NCBI RefSeq assembly: GCF_013415845.1
Contig: NZ_CP058907.1
Span: 1,984,001 to 2,048,000, forward strand
Source of the DNA: Rhodopseudomonas palustris
Lineage (GTDB): Bacteria; Pseudomonadota; Alphaproteobacteria; Rhizobiales; Xanthobacteraceae
Direction: 5' to 3'
DNA length: 64,000 nt
The notes under the pieces were generated by a model, which was given only the letters and a program-made list of their open reading frames with translations, did not search any database and had not been told where the DNA came from. Of the stretch, positions 18,960 to 28,455 are shown one piece after another (the stretch's first letter is position 1; every line of letters starts with the position of its first letter). Made by a program: the position numbers and the translations under genes.

Positions 18960-19075
18960 TTCTGGTTCTGACAGAGGAGCATCGCGTAGCGATGCGTCTC
19001 GAGCCGTGCGATGCGATCCCGTGGCGTCATCCGTAGAGACGCCCGGTTTTGCCGGGCGCGTTACAGGATGAAGAG
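18960..19075. repeat. Degenerate palindromic repeat (GAGACGC...CAGGATGA type, family B)
   Basis: Sequence between DUF1491 and the DUF2336 gene contains GTAGAGACGCCCGG-TTTTG-CCGGGCGCG...CAGGATGA, a worn copy of the common CATCCTTCGAGACGCC...GGATGA intergenic palindrome. The clean stem is CGCCCGG (19040-19046) with CCGGGCG (19052-19058), plus a small one at GCATCGC-GTA-GCGATGC. It lies between convergent genes and may end both transcripts. Confidence 0.5.
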
Positions 19076-19128
19076 TTCGTGCATCTATCTGGTCAGAGTG
19101 CGGTGCTCTAGGTGATCCAGGAGGCGCT

Positions 19129-20103
19129 TTAGCCGCGCGTCGTATTGGTGCGCGGCGTCCAGGCGGCACCGGGCTGCACTGCGGGGCGGGCCTGCGGCGT
19201 CGCGCTGCGCGCGCGCTGACGCTCATCGTCGTAGAGCGCTGCGCGATATTTGGCGCGGGTGGAAGCAACGGTGGCACCGCGCCACGCCGCCAGCATGATC
19301 AACGCGGCGCGTTCGCTCAAGCGATCGTACAGCCGCGACAGTCGGTACACCCAATCGACCGACGAGCCCTTGGCGGGATCGAGGAACATCAGCACCTGTT
19401 CGAACACCTGGCTCTTGATGCCGAGGGCCTTCAGCGCACAGGCGAGCGCTTCGCCGCCTTCATCGAAAACGACGCGCTCGGCCGTTGTCGCGGTGAGTAG
19501 CAGCGCGTCACCCAGCTCGGCGGTGAAGTTCTCGACGTCCGACACATAGGCTGCCATGTGCAGAACTTCGATCGCGCGCATCGCCCGCGGCGGATGAATC
19601 CGTGCCGCCGGGCGCAGCGGCGTCTCGGCGAGATTGTACAGGATCTGCGTCCGCTCCTGTGAGGTTGCGGAGAAGAACATCTCGGACAGCTGCGCAGCGT
19701 CTTCCGGCTGCATCGACAGGCTGGCGGCGCGCTGTTCGGCTTCGGTCGGAATACGCGATGCCGGCCGCGCCGGGGTGGTGGTATCAGCCGGCGGAATCGG
19801 TGCCGCCAGCGGGACCCGCTGATCAGTCGATGACGACAGTGACAGCCGCAGCGCGATCGCGCGAGGGGTGTGCGGATAGATCGACAGCCGGGCGCGTACC
19901 ACCGCGCGGGTGGCGTCGTCGACCTCGTCGATCAGCCGCGACGTCAGCTCGACGAACTGCCGCTCTTCCTCGTCGGTATGCGACGGGCTCTGCACATACA
20001 GATCGGTCAGCACCCTGAGCAGCGTCGGGCGAATGTCGACGCCTTCGCGGCGCGACAGCGACATCAGCCCGTCGTATCCGGGAAAGGGTGTGAGCGTGGT
20101 CAT
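19129..20103 (-). CDS. DUF2336 domain-containing protein
   Basis: A 324-residue, largely helical cytoplasmic protein of the DUF2336 family, known only from alphaproteobacteria and probably built from HEAT-like repeats. Typical family sequence is at LRVLTDLYVQSPSHTDEEERQF and ARLSIYPHTPRAIALRLS. Function is unknown. ATG 20103 begins MTTLTPFPGYDGLMSLSRREG. It is a single-gene unit on the minus strand. Confidence 0.8.
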   Translation of the reverse strand: MTTLTPFPGYDGLMSLSRREGVDIRPTLLRVLTDLYVQSPSHTDEEERQFVELTSRLIDEVDDATRAVVRARLSIYPHTPRAIALRLSLSSSTDQRVPLAAPIPPADTTTPARPASRIPTEAEQRAASLSMQPEDAAQLSEMFFSATSQERTQILYNLAETPLRPAARIHPPRAMRAIEVLHMAAYVSDVENFTAELGDALLLTATTAERVVFDEGGEALACALKALGIKSQVFEQVLMFLDPAKGSSVDWVYRLSRLYDRLSERAALIMLAAWRGATVASTRAKYRAALYDDERQRARSATPQARPAVQPGAAWTPRTNTTRG

Positions 20104-20200
20104 GGCTGCGCAAGATGGTACGAGTTACCGGTAGCTTAGCCCGGTCGCTTTAACAGCACGTTAAGCTCAACGGTTTGTTAAGCAGACCAGAGACGCAAGA

Positions 20201-20221
20201 ACGGGCGCTTGGCGCGCCCGT
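20201..20221 (-). terminator. Hairpin after polysaccharide deacetylase gene
   Basis: An 8-bp perfect stem, ACGGGCGC (20201-20208) and GCGCCCGT (20214-20221), lies 34 bases beyond the stop of the minus-strand deacetylase gene. Read on the minus strand it is followed by TCTTGCG, only weakly T-rich, so it is a modest intrinsic terminator. Confidence 0.5.
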
Positions 20222-20254
20222 CCGTCGAAGTCACTATTTTGGTATCAGCCGCTG

Positions 20255-21325
20255 CTAATCGACGGTGCGGATCACGTTGGCGATCGGCTTTGCGGTCGAG
20301 GCGGTGGGCTGCGCCGGCGCGACCTGGGCGTCGTATTCCGGCAGCGTGGTAACCCGATCCTTGGCGGTGATGAAAACGATCTTGTAGCCGCCGGCCTTGA
20401 GCTGCGCGAGCAGCTCGGGCAGCGCCTGCGCGGTCGACTTCTGGAAGTCGTGCATCAGCAGGATGCCTTTGCCGGCCTTCTTCAGCTTGGCCATCACGCC
20501 GTTGATGAGCTGATCAGGCTTGTGAATCCGGAAGTCTTCGGAGTCGACGTCGATCGAGAACGTCGCGATGTTGCGCTCGCCGAGATACGCCTTCAGCTCA
20601 GGCGTTTGGCGCAGCTGCGGGAAGCGGAAGAACGGCGCGGTCGGCTGCCCCGCCGACTGCACCACGCCGCTGATGCCCTTCTCGATTTCGTTCTTGGCCT
20701 CGGCGAACGGCTTGCTGGCGAGATTGACGTGCGACCAAGTGTGCGAACCGACAGTGTGGCCGGCTGCGATCACCTGTTTGAGGATCGCCGGGTGCCAGCT
20801 CGCGTGCTTGCCGATCGGGAAGAACACCGCCTTGACGCATTGGGCCTCCAGCGCCGCCAGAACCGCCGGAGTATTCACCGGCCAAGGGCCGTCGTCGAAG
20901 GTCAGTGCGACTTCGCCGGGCTGCAGGAAGTCGTAGTCGCGATATTGCGACATGCCGAGGCCAGGGCCGCCCGATGTGTCGATCTCGACGGTACGCGAAA
21001 TGCCGAGCGCGTTCGGATTGCTGCAGGTCTGCCGCACCGGCGCCGGGGCCGGCAGCGCAGCAGGCTTGGCGTTGAGCGCGGGGTCGGCTGTGGCGCGGGC
21101 CGGCTGGATGTTCGGAGCGGGGCTCTGCGCGGCGCGCGGAGGCGCACCGCCGGGCGTCGGCCAGCGCGCAGCGATCGTGCCGGTGGTGATTTCTTCCGAA
21201 GCGGACGGAGTGCGGGCGGCGTCGATCTTGGAGGGGGTGAGCGTGAACCACGCGCGGCCGGCGCCGAGCCCGACCAGAACAGCCAGCGTGCTACAGCCGG
21301 CTGCCAGCACCGCAAATTTACGCAT
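20255..21325 (-). CDS. Polysaccharide deacetylase (NodB domain)
   Basis: A 356-residue exported carbohydrate esterase (CE4/NodB fold) that removes N- or O-acetyl groups from a cell-wall or surface polysaccharide. An N-terminal anchor or signal (MRKFAVLAAGCSTLAVLVGLG) and an Ala/Pro-rich spacer precede the NodB domain (about 125-320), which has the catalytic-base/metal motif TFDDGP, the zinc motif SHTWSH, RFPQLRQT and the late ILLMHDF histidine. ATG 21325 has GGGAG seven bases upstream. The substrate is unknown; peptidoglycan or an exopolysaccharide are both possible. Confidence 0.88.
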   Translation of the reverse strand: MRKFAVLAAGCSTLAVLVGLGAGRAWFTLTPSKIDAARTPSASEEITTGTIAARWPTPGGAPPRAAQSPAPNIQPARATADPALNAKPAALPAPAPVRQTCSNPNALGISRTVEIDTSGGPGLGMSQYRDYDFLQPGEVALTFDDGPWPVNTPAVLAALEAQCVKAVFFPIGKHASWHPAILKQVIAAGHTVGSHTWSHVNLASKPFAEAKNEIEKGISGVVQSAGQPTAPFFRFPQLRQTPELKAYLGERNIATFSIDVDSEDFRIHKPDQLINGVMAKLKKAGKGILLMHDFQKSTAQALPELLAQLKAGGYKIVFITAKDRVTTLPEYDAQVAPAQPTASTAKPIANVIRTVD

Positions 21326-21404
21326 CGTCAACTCCCACACATACTAGCCGCTTGCCCCAGCGAACTTGGTCGCAAATTGGTTAAGCAGCGGTATGCAATT
21401 TGAG

Positions 21405-21935
21405 CTATCCGCGTGGTTTGATGCGTTTGCGTTGCGATTTGGCGGCGCGCGGTTTCTTGGCCTTGGCGCGCGAGGCGTTGGCGATCGGCTTCGATCGTGC
21501 CGCGGGCCGCTCAGCGGTGTCCGCCGGCTGCGCCTGGGCGAAGGACTGCCGCAGGCTGTCGAGATTGGTGCCGATCTCGCCGATCTGTTCGGACAGCTTC
21601 TTGGTTTCGCTGCGCTGGGCGGCAACCAGCCTCTCGATCTGCGCAAGCTGATCCTGCAGCGCCTGCAACTGGTCGATCGATTGCTGCTGGGTCAGCTCCA
21701 GGCCCTTGGTGCGCTCTACCAACTGTTCGGAGGTCTGGGCGACGCGGGCCTGCACCTGGCGGCCGGCGGCGACTCGTTCCTGTTCAGGGCTGGCACCGGT
21801 GGCGATGCGCCAAAGAAAAATGGTGCCGATCCCGGCGATGATCAGCAGAAGAGCAGCGGCCGCGATCGCAATCGGCTGGGTGCCGAGGGCGGGGAGGCGG
21901 CTGCCGCGCAGATCGGATGGCGGAATCTCGATCAT
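21405..21935 (-). CDS. Hypothetical single-TM coiled-coil protein
   Basis: A protein of about 176 residues with a TM helix (IAIAAAALLLIIAGIGTIFLW, about 22-42), a long Gln/Glu-rich coiled coil (55-130) and a very basic tail (RAKAKKPRAAKSQRKRIKPRG). The layout suggests a membrane-anchored structural protein whose tail could touch nucleic acid or acidic surfaces. No family recognised. The start is uncertain between ATG 21935 and GTG 21953. It ends 79 bases before the deacetylase gene on the same strand and could share its transcript. Confidence 0.65.
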   Translation of the reverse strand: MIEIPPSDLRGSRLPALGTQPIAIAAAALLLIIAGIGTIFLWRIATGASPEQERVAAGRQVQARVAQTSEQLVERTKGLELTQQQSIDQLQALQDQLAQIERLVAAQRSETKKLSEQIGEIGTNLDSLRQSFAQAQPADTAERPAARSKPIANASRAKAKKPRAAKSQRKRIKPRG

Positions 21936-22114
21936 GGAGGTCACAAGCCTCACGTCGACGTCAAGTTCCCGTCCCCAGGAGGCCGAAAGCTACCACCCCA
22001 CCCGTGGCGGTTGCAACCGCCGGCGGCTCCGCCATTAACAGTGCATTAACCATAACGGCCCCTTAATGCGACGCACGGTGATCGGGTCGCAGGAAAGGAC
22101 GCGGAGAGACCTCT

Positions 22115-22315
22115 ATGGGCACCATCATTGAATTTCCGGCGGATGCGGCATCGCGGCGGCCGGGCTCGCCCATGGTCGCGTCGTCCGATCGCACCGCCAC
22201 CGTGACCATCCTCCCGGTGATCCGTATCGAGCGACACGCCGAAGCCGGCAGCGATGGCGGGCCCAAGCAGGGCGATGCGCCCGGCCGGCGTCGCCGCCGC
22301 CGCGCCCGCTCCTGA
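22115..22315 (+). CDS. Small conserved-looking protein, 66 aa
   Basis: A short protein beginning MGTIIEFPADAASRR and ending in an arginine run (GRRRRRRARS). A GGAGAG ribosome site at 22100-22105 supports it, and it lies 17 bases before the lipoprotein gene on the same strand. Similar short proteins starting with a GT(I/V)IEFPA motif occur in Bradyrhizobium as far as I recall. Function unknown; the basic tail could bind nucleic acid. Confidence 0.55.
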   Translation: MGTIIEFPADAASRRPGSPMVASSDRTATVTILPVIRIERHAEAGSDGGPKQGDAPGRRRRRRARS

Positions 22316-22332
22316 ACCGAAGAAGTTCATCG

Positions 22333-23115
22333 ATGTCCGCGGTCGGCCGTCCGGTCCTGATCCGGGGTAGGGCCGCCCGAACGGGTCTGCTCCTGCCCAC
22401 CCTGGCCGCACTCGTGCTCGGCGGCTGCGCCGGCGGTGATTTCGGCCGCACAAGGCGCGACTTCGTAACCGACGACATGCATCGCTGGATCGGCGCCGAA
22501 GCTACCGGCAGCATCGGCCTGAAGGCGTCGGCGTTTCAGCTCACCGACCAAGAGCGCAACATGCGCGACATGGCTTATCCGCTGATCGAGGCGCCGCATG
22601 CACGGCCCGCGTGGAAAAGCGTGTTCGGTGATTATCAGCCGATCGCCGCGCCGTGGCGGCAGCAGCCGCCGTTCGATCGCACCGCCTACGGCAAGCTGTT
22701 GATCGACGAGCCGCATCGCTCGCACTCATCGCGCTACAACGAGCTGATCCAGGACGTGCGCAACGACCTGACGATGTTCGAGCCGTTTCAGTTCACCGCG
22801 GCGCGGGTGCTCGAACTCGACCAGAAGCGCAACGCCAGCCTGAAATACATCGCCGATCTGTCGCCGGGCGAGCGCGACGACGCGGTGGCGCGGATGGAAG
22901 AGAACGCTCTGATCGTGCAGTGGGTGCAGCAGTGCCTGCGCCGACGCGCCTCGTCGTATCGCTGGGCGCTGGAGCGGCTGGTGATCATGGCGCCCGACGG
23001 CATCGCTGCCGACGCCGATCGCCTGATCGGCGAACTCGAATTGCAGGCCGCCAATCTCGGCCAATCGGCCAAGCCCGCTGCGCCGCAAAGCGGGGCAGTG
23101 GTGCGGAAGGGATAA
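22333..23115 (+). CDS. Putative lipoprotein, hypothetical
   Basis: A 260-residue protein with a lipoprotein signal: an Arg-rich start, hydrophobic GLLLPTLAALVLGGC, and a lipobox LGGC with the lipidated Cys at about residue 33. The mature part is mostly helical and polar (RNMRDMAYPLIEAPHARP, VRNDLTMFEPFQFTAARVLELDQKRNASL, VQWVQQCLRRRAS) with no domain that I recognise. Probably attached to a periplasmic face of the envelope. It converges with the DUF1254 gene six bases away. Confidence 0.7.
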   Translation: MSAVGRPVLIRGRAARTGLLLPTLAALVLGGCAGGDFGRTRRDFVTDDMHRWIGAEATGSIGLKASAFQLTDQERNMRDMAYPLIEAPHARPAWKSVFGDYQPIAAPWRQQPPFDRTAYGKLLIDEPHRSHSSRYNELIQDVRNDLTMFEPFQFTAARVLELDQKRNASLKYIADLSPGERDDAVARMEENALIVQWVQQCLRRRASSYRWALERLVIMAPDGIAADADRLIGELELQAANLGQSAKPAAPQSGAVVRKG

Positions 23116-23121
23116 GGCGTC

Positions 23122-23688
23122 TCAGCTCGATTTCGCTGCGGCGTCACTCTGCGACTTGCAAGTGGCGGCCTTCAGCGCGGCGCGGGCCTGCGGCATTAGG
23201 CCGGGCTCCGAAGCGAGCGCCTTCATCAAGATCAGGCCGGTGGCAGTGGGCGAGTCGATGATCAGGCGGTCAGCCGAGGTGACGTCTTCGTCTTCGGGCA
23301 GCTCGGCGTGCTGCTCGGCGGTCATCAGATCGAGCTCGATCACCTTGCGGCCGGCGGAGCGATCGTTGATCGCGTAGTAGGCGACTTCGTTGCGGGTGTA
23401 GAATGACACCGCGGTGTAGGCTTGGCTCACAGGTACCGCCAGCTTGATCGGGCCCTTCGACAGATCGTAGCGGCATACCGCCATCGCGAACGCCGGATCG
23501 AGCAGCGGCAACGGTGCGTTGTCGGGCGTGATCTCAGGCAACTGCGTCACCGCGTTGACCTGGGTCAGCGGCGCTAGCCGGGCGTAGGCGTCCTGGCCGG
23601 CGATCCGCGGCAGCACCAGGACGGTGACGAGATGCACGATGCCGCCGAGGACCAGTCCGGCAATGATGGCGATGGCGAAGCGGATCAT
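23122..23688 (-). CDS. DUF1254 domain-containing protein (short form)
   Basis: A 188-residue protein with an N-terminal TM helix (FAIAIIAGLVLGGIVHLVTVLVL) and a periplasmic domain resembling DUF1254 (NAPLPLLDPAFAMAVCRYDLS, YTAVSFYTRNEVAYYAINDR). DUF1254 and DUF1214 normally occur together in one long protein. Here they are two genes overlapping by four bases (ATGA at 23685-23688), so they probably form one complex. Function of the family is unknown. Confidence 0.78.
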   Translation of the reverse strand: MIRFAIAIIAGLVLGGIVHLVTVLVLPRIAGQDAYARLAPLTQVNAVTQLPEITPDNAPLPLLDPAFAMAVCRYDLSKGPIKLAVPVSQAYTAVSFYTRNEVAYYAINDRSAGRKVIELDLMTAEQHAELPEDEDVTSADRLIIDSPTATGLILMKALASEPGLMPQARAALKAATCKSQSDAAAKSS

Positions 23689-24263
23689 GGGCAGCCGATG
23701 GTGGCGACCGCCGGCATCGGCGCGTCGCGTTGGGTCCGGGTGGCGATCCCGACCGGGGTGTCGTACAGCCGGAGCATCAGCCAATAGCGGTCGACGCCGC
23801 CGGTCGGCAGCCAATTGCCACCGCGGGCACGCGCCGCGATCCGAATGCTGAACTTGCCCTCGGCGTCACGAATGATCTCCTGGCTGGTGAAGCCGTAGCG
23901 CTCCAGCGTGTTGGCGACCAGGTTGCCGCGCGGATCGTACAGCGTCAGCGTCCAGAACCGCGCCGCCGGGGTGATGCCGCTGACTTCGACGTCGCAGCGG
24001 CCGTCGAGCGGACGCTTGCTATCGTCGGTGGTGGCGAGGAACGAGATGCCGTCACCGGCGCCGACCGGCAGCGCGCCGCTGCGCACGATCGCGGCGCGGG
24101 CGTAAGGATCGACCTCGGAGGTGCCGACCCGCGGCCGCGCCGTCCAGGCGCCGATCGTCAGTGTGCCGAAATCGGTACCGCGCGTCGCGGTGATCCAGGT
24201 GGCACCGATGCCGACGCCGGCGGCGATCAGCAGGGCCAGCAGAGTGAGGACGATCAGGCGCAC
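23685..24263 (-). CDS. DUF1214 domain-containing protein
   Basis: A 192-residue envelope protein with an N-terminal membrane segment (LIVLTLLALLIAAGVGIGATWI) and the DUF1214 domain: FWTLTLYDPRGNLVANTLERYGFTS and the YWLMLRLYDTP near the C-terminus are typical. It is translationally coupled to the DUF1254 gene downstream. The pair follows the PBP1A gene on the same strand after 43 bases but has no obvious link to it. Confidence 0.8.
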   Translation of the reverse strand: MRLIVLTLLALLIAAGVGIGATWITATRGTDFGTLTIGAWTARPRVGTSEVDPYARAAIVRSGALPVGAGDGISFLATTDDSKRPLDGRCDVEVSGITPAARFWTLTLYDPRGNLVANTLERYGFTSQEIIRDAEGKFSIRIAARARGGNWLPTGGVDRYWLMLRLYDTPVGIATRTQRDAPMPAVATIGCP

Positions 24264-24306
24264 GTCGCAACTATCCCCGATGTCATCGCAAGTCGCATCG
24301 CCGCGC

Positions 24307-26583
24307 TCAATTCTTCTGGGCCGCCGCAGCCGGGGCGGAGCCGGGCGCCGCCGCGGCCATGCTGTCGGTCAAGCCGACTGTCCCGGTCGACACCTTGCGA
24401 CCAGTCACCGGTGCAGGGGCGGAATCGAGTGCACGGCTGGTCTCGTCGAGCATCTTCTCCACCCGTACCAGGATCTCGGCGCCGCGCCGCGTCAGCACCG
24501 GCGGCGGGGCCGCTTTCATTTCGGCGCTCTCGGCGCCCGCCGCGCGTTCGCCCGGTGTCGCCGGCAGCTTCTCGCCCATGCCGACGCCGGCGAGCTCCTT
24601 GACCTCGACGCCCTGATGCGCCGCCACCATGATGTCGTGCCAGGTTTGCGCAGGCAGCGAGCCGCCGGTCATCCGGTTGGTCGGCGAGTAGTCGTCGTTG
24701 CCGTACCACACCGCGCAAGCGAAGTTGCCGGTGTAGCCGACGAACCAGGCGTCGCGATACGCGTTGGTGGTACCGGTCTTGCCAGCCGCCGGAATGCCGT
24801 CGAGCCGCGCGCGCCGCGCGGTGCCCTCGGTGACGACGTGGCTCATCATCCCGGCCATATCCGAGGCGATGTTGGCTGGGATCGCGCGCCGTGGCTGCGG
24901 GCCGTCGCGGTCCCAGCGCCACACCAAGTCGCCGGCGCCGGTGCGGATCTCCAGCACCGCATGCGGCTTCACCGCCATGCCTTTGTTGGGGAAGGTCACA
25001 TAGGCGACCGCGTGTTCGACGACGGTGACTTCGGTCGAACCGATCGGTAGCGACGGAGTATCGAGCAGCGGTGCGGTGAGGCCGAACCGGCGCGCGACCT
25101 CGACGATCTTGGCGCGGCCCTTCTTGGCCGAGTCCCACTGGTTCTTCGGATTGCCGCCGATCGCGATCGACAGCTTGACCGGCACCACGTTGATCGAGCG
25201 GGTGATCGCCTGGGTCAGCGTCACCGAGCCGGAATAAGAGTGACCGTAGTTTTGCGGGCACCAATTGCCGAGGCAGACCGGGCCATCGACCACGATCGAG
25301 GTCGGCTTGAAGCCGTTCAGCAGCGCCGTGGTGTAGACGTAAGGCTTGAACGACGAACCCGGCTGGCGATAGGCGTCGACCGCGCGGTTAAACTGGCTGG
25401 AGCCGTAGTCGCGGCCGCCGACCATGGCGCGGACGCCGCCATCGAGATCGGACACCACGGTGGCGGCCTGGGTCGCGTGATAGTCGCGGCCGAACTGCCG
25501 GAGCTGGTTCTCGATCGCGCTCTCGGCGGCGCGCTGCACGTTCATGTCGATCGCGGTGCGCACCACGAACACGCGTTCGGTGTACGACTTCGGGAAGGTG
25601 TCGACGATCTTGCGGACTTCGTCGAACGCCCAATCGAGATAGTAGTTCGGCGAGTTCTCGTCGCGGCGGTCGACCACCGAGGCCGGGTTACGACGGGCGC
25701 CGAACACCTGGCCCTCGGTCATGAAGCCGGCGTCGACCAGATTGTCGAGCACCTGGTTGGCGCGGGCGCGGGCAGCGGGCAGGTTGATGTGTGGGGCGTA
25801 TTTGGTCGGGGCCTTGAACAGGCCGGCGAGCATCGCCGCCTCGGCGAGGTTCACGTCGCGCACCGACTTGTTGAAATAGAAGTGGGCTGCGCCGTCGGCG
25901 CCGAAGGTGCCGCCGCCCATATAGGCGCGGTCGAGATACAGCTTCAGGATCTCGTTTTTGGTCAGCCGGGTTTCCAGCCAGATCGCCAGGAACGCTTCGT
26001 TGATCTTGCGCTCGAGCGTGCGCTCGTTGGACAGGAACAGGTTCTTGGCGAGCTGCTGGCTGATCGAGGAGCCGCCCTGGCGCACGCCGCCCGCCTGAGC
26101 GTTGGTGACCAGCGCGCGCAGCGTGCCCGCGACGTCGATGCCGAAATGATCGTAGAACCGACGGTCTTCGGTCGCGAGGGTTGCCTTGATCAGGTTGTCC
26201 GGGAAGTCCTCGAGCGGGATCGCGTCGTTGTGCTTGATACCGCGGCTGCCGATCGGATTACCGTAGCGGTCGAGGAAGGTGACGGCGAGGTCGGACTTCT
26301 TCAGCCAGTCCTCGTCGGAGGTCTCGCGGAATGCCGGTTGCGCCAACGCCAGCAGCGCGACGAGGCCGAGCAGTCCGATCGAAGCGGCTTCCGACAGCGG
26401 CTCGATGAACACCCAGCGCTTCCAGCCGCCGACATAGAAGCGGTCCATATAGGTCGAGAACCGCTCCCACAGCTCTCGGATACCAACCGCCGATGAGAAC
26501 AGCGTCGAGTCGAGCCGGGCGTCCAGGTCCAGAAACCAATTCCGGATCCGCTGCTTCCAATTGTCTGGCAGAATCTTCGGCAC
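24307..26583 (-). CDS. Class A penicillin-binding protein (PBP1A type)
   Basis: A 758-residue bifunctional peptidoglycan synthase. A cytoplasmic N-terminus leads into a TM helix (SIGLLGLVALLALAQ, about 68-84), then a GT51 glycosyltransferase domain with the ATEDRRFYDHFGID motif (catalytic Glu), RQGGSSISQQLAKNLFL and KNEILKLYLDRAYMGGG, then a transpeptidase domain with S410 in SSFK, SIN, and KTGT. The C-terminal tail is Ala/Pro-rich. It polymerises glycan strands and crosslinks stem peptides at the outer face of the inner membrane. ATG 26583 begins MPKILPDNWKQ. It diverges from the YcgN gene across a 269-base gap. Confidence 0.93.
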   Translation of the reverse strand: MPKILPDNWKQRIRNWFLDLDARLDSTLFSSAVGIRELWERFSTYMDRFYVGGWKRWVFIEPLSEAASIGLLGLVALLALAQPAFRETSDEDWLKKSDLAVTFLDRYGNPIGSRGIKHNDAIPLEDFPDNLIKATLATEDRRFYDHFGIDVAGTLRALVTNAQAGGVRQGGSSISQQLAKNLFLSNERTLERKINEAFLAIWLETRLTKNEILKLYLDRAYMGGGTFGADGAAHFYFNKSVRDVNLAEAAMLAGLFKAPTKYAPHINLPAARARANQVLDNLVDAGFMTEGQVFGARRNPASVVDRRDENSPNYYLDWAFDEVRKIVDTFPKSYTERVFVVRTAIDMNVQRAAESAIENQLRQFGRDYHATQAATVVSDLDGGVRAMVGGRDYGSSQFNRAVDAYRQPGSSFKPYVYTTALLNGFKPTSIVVDGPVCLGNWCPQNYGHSYSGSVTLTQAITRSINVVPVKLSIAIGGNPKNQWDSAKKGRAKIVEVARRFGLTAPLLDTPSLPIGSTEVTVVEHAVAYVTFPNKGMAVKPHAVLEIRTGAGDLVWRWDRDGPQPRRAIPANIASDMAGMMSHVVTEGTARRARLDGIPAAGKTGTTNAYRDAWFVGYTGNFACAVWYGNDDYSPTNRMTGGSLPAQTWHDIMVAAHQGVEVKELAGVGMGEKLPATPGERAAGAESAEMKAAPPPVLTRRGAEILVRVEKMLDETSRALDSAPAPVTGRKVSTGTVGLTDSMAAAAPGSAPAAAAQKN

Positions 26584-26852
26584 CGGGTTCGACCAATCAC
26601 ATCAGCACGCCGCACAGGCGCTGTTCGTCTTGCGCAATGTTGCGGCGATCGCAAGGCGAGGGCGACGAGCTTTGGGAATCTGATTCCTTCTACCCGAGCA
26701 TGCCCGATAAACCAATGGTCGTGCAGGATTTTTCGGTGTAGCCGAACTGAAGGCGGGTGTTCCGGACCCTGCCATGCCGGCTAAGCGCTTGCGCCGCCGG
26801 GCAAACTCCCCCTAGAACGGCGGCCTCACCACCGCAAAGCAGCATCCAAGGC

Positions 26853-27365
26853 ATGACCGCGCGCCCCAAGAAGCCGTCCGCGCAAGACGGTTTCTTCTGG
26901 AAGACCAAGACGTTGGAACAGCTCTCCCCGACCGAATGGGAGAGCCTGTGCGACGGCTGCGCGCGCTGCTGCCTGGAAAAGCTCGAGGACGAAGACACCG
27001 GGCGGATCTATTTCACCGAGGTCGGCTGCCGGCTGCTCGATGCGGGCGCCTGCGCCTGCCGGGACTATCCGAACCGGTCGGACCGGGTGCCGGACTGCGT
27101 GCGGCTCACCCCGAAAGAGGTTCGCGAACTGACTTGGCTGCCGCCGAGCTGCGCCTACAAGCTCGTGGCCGAGGGGCGCGACCTGTATTGGTGGCATCCG
27201 CTGATCTCCGGCGATCCGAACACCGTCCACGAGGCCGGGGTCTCGGTGCGAGGGCGGGTCGAGCGCACCGAGACCGAAATCCCGGTCGAGGAGCTCGAAG
27301 ATCACATCGTGTCGTGGCCGGCGCTGCTGCCGAAGCGCGCCAAGCTCAAGCAACGGCCGAGGTAG
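26853..27365 (+). CDS. YcgN family cysteine-cluster protein
   Basis: A 170-residue cytoplasmic protein of the UPF0260/YcgN family, related to CxxCxxCC zinc/iron chelating-domain proteins. Cysteines are clustered as CDGCARCC, then [14 protein letters not shown] and VPDC, as in family members; a bound metal or Fe-S centre is likely but not shown. Typical endings [13 protein letters not shown] and [11 protein letters not shown] are present. An in-frame upstream extension to 26757 is not supported by a ribosome site. Function unknown. Confidence 0.85.
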   Translation: MTARPKKPSAQDGFFWKTKTLEQLSPTEWESLCDGCARCCLEKLEDEDTGRIYFTEVGCRLLDAGACACRDYPNRSDRVPDCVRLTPKEVRELTWLPPSCAYKLVAEGRDLYWWHPLISGDPNTVHEAGVSVRGRVERTETEIPVEELEDHIVSWPALLPKRAKLKQRPR

Positions 27366-27418
27366 CCCCCTTATCTTGCTGCCGGCGGCGCCCGCCGCCG
27401 CTCTATTGAAGGACTTGC

Positions 27419-28162
27419 ATGACCGCGCTGATCATCATCGCCGTCGCCGGCCTGTGGGCCGGCGTTCAGAACACGCTCGCGGGTGGCGGGTCGTTCGTGA
27501 CGTTGCCGGCGCTGCTGTTCGCCGGGATGACGCCGCTGTCGGCGAACATCACCTCAACGGTCGCGCTGTTTCCCGGCCAGCTCGCTTCCGGCTACGCCGG
27601 CCGCGGCATGGTGCGCGGCGTGGGCGAGGTCAGCTTCCGGGCGCTGGTGTTCACCAGCCTTGCCGGCGGTGCGGCCGGTGCACTCCTTCTGCTGATCACG
27701 CCGCCGACGGTGTTCGCCAAGATGATCCCGTGGCTGGTGCTGTTCGCCACCGCGATGTTCGCGTGGGGCAGCTTCGGCCGCAAGCCGACCGCGCAAGCTG
27801 GGCAGGTCGGCGCGCCGGTGCTGATCGGGATTCAGTTTCTGATCTCGGTCTATGGTGGTTACTTCGGCGGCGGCATCGGATTCCTGATGATGGCGGCACT
27901 GTCGATCGCCGGCATGACCGCGCGCAACGCCGGCGCCACCAAGAATGCGCTGGCGGCGGCGATGAACGCCTCGGCGGTGGCGATGTTCGCGTTCTCGCCC
28001 GAGGTGAAGTGGCTGGAGGCGCTGGTGCTCGCGGTGTCGTCGACGGTCGGTTACTTGCTCGGCGTCTGGGTGCTGCGCCGGGTCAACGAAACCATGCTCA
28101 GAATCGGCGTTGTCGTGCTCGGCATCGCGCTGACGATTGGGCTGTTCTGGCGGCAGATGTAG
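27419..28162 (+). CDS. TSUP (TauE/SafE) family membrane transporter
   Basis: A 247-residue integral membrane protein with about eight hydrophobic helices and the duplicated TSUP motif: an N-terminal AGVQNTLAGGGSFVTLPALL and a second VYGGYFGGGIGFLMMAAL. Members export or import sulfite, sulfonates or organic anions; the substrate cannot be told from sequence. ATG 27419 has GAAGGA upstream. It follows YcgN by 53 bases and may share its transcript. Confidence 0.88.
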   Translation: MTALIIIAVAGLWAGVQNTLAGGGSFVTLPALLFAGMTPLSANITSTVALFPGQLASGYAGRGMVRGVGEVSFRALVFTSLAGGAAGALLLLITPPTVFAKMIPWLVLFATAMFAWGSFGRKPTAQAGQVGAPVLIGIQFLISVYGGYFGGGIGFLMMAALSIAGMTARNAGATKNALAAAMNASAVAMFAFSPEVKWLEALVLAVSSTVGYLLGVWVLRRVNETMLRIGVVVLGIALTIGLFWRQM

Positions 28163-28455
28163 CCGGCCAATCCCGGTTACTGATCCAGTACCGGCATCAC
28201 AAACTTCATTGGTAACTCATCGGTGATGCACGGAGCTTGTTCGCGCTTGCGAACGAGCCCGTCGCGCGCGCCGAAACACGCGCCAACTTATTCGTTGCCA
28301 AGGCAACTGATCTGTGAGAATTGTTCTGAACAAGAGCGACACAGTCGCCGGTTCGGGGAGGAGCCATGCTCGGCAGCACAGCGGCCGGCTGTCGCGGAGA
28401 CGTGTCCGCGATTAGGCGCAAGCAGGATGCACGGCGTGTAGCGCCGCGCGGCGGT
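28163..28455. other. Intergenic region with a hairpin between TSUP and MarR genes
   Basis: This 293-base gap between convergent genes shows a stem GCTTGTTCGC (28235-28244) / GCGAACGAGC (28249-28258) with one wobble pair and a 4-base loop. It could end either transcript although no T-run follows. Nothing else is recognised. Confidence 0.4.
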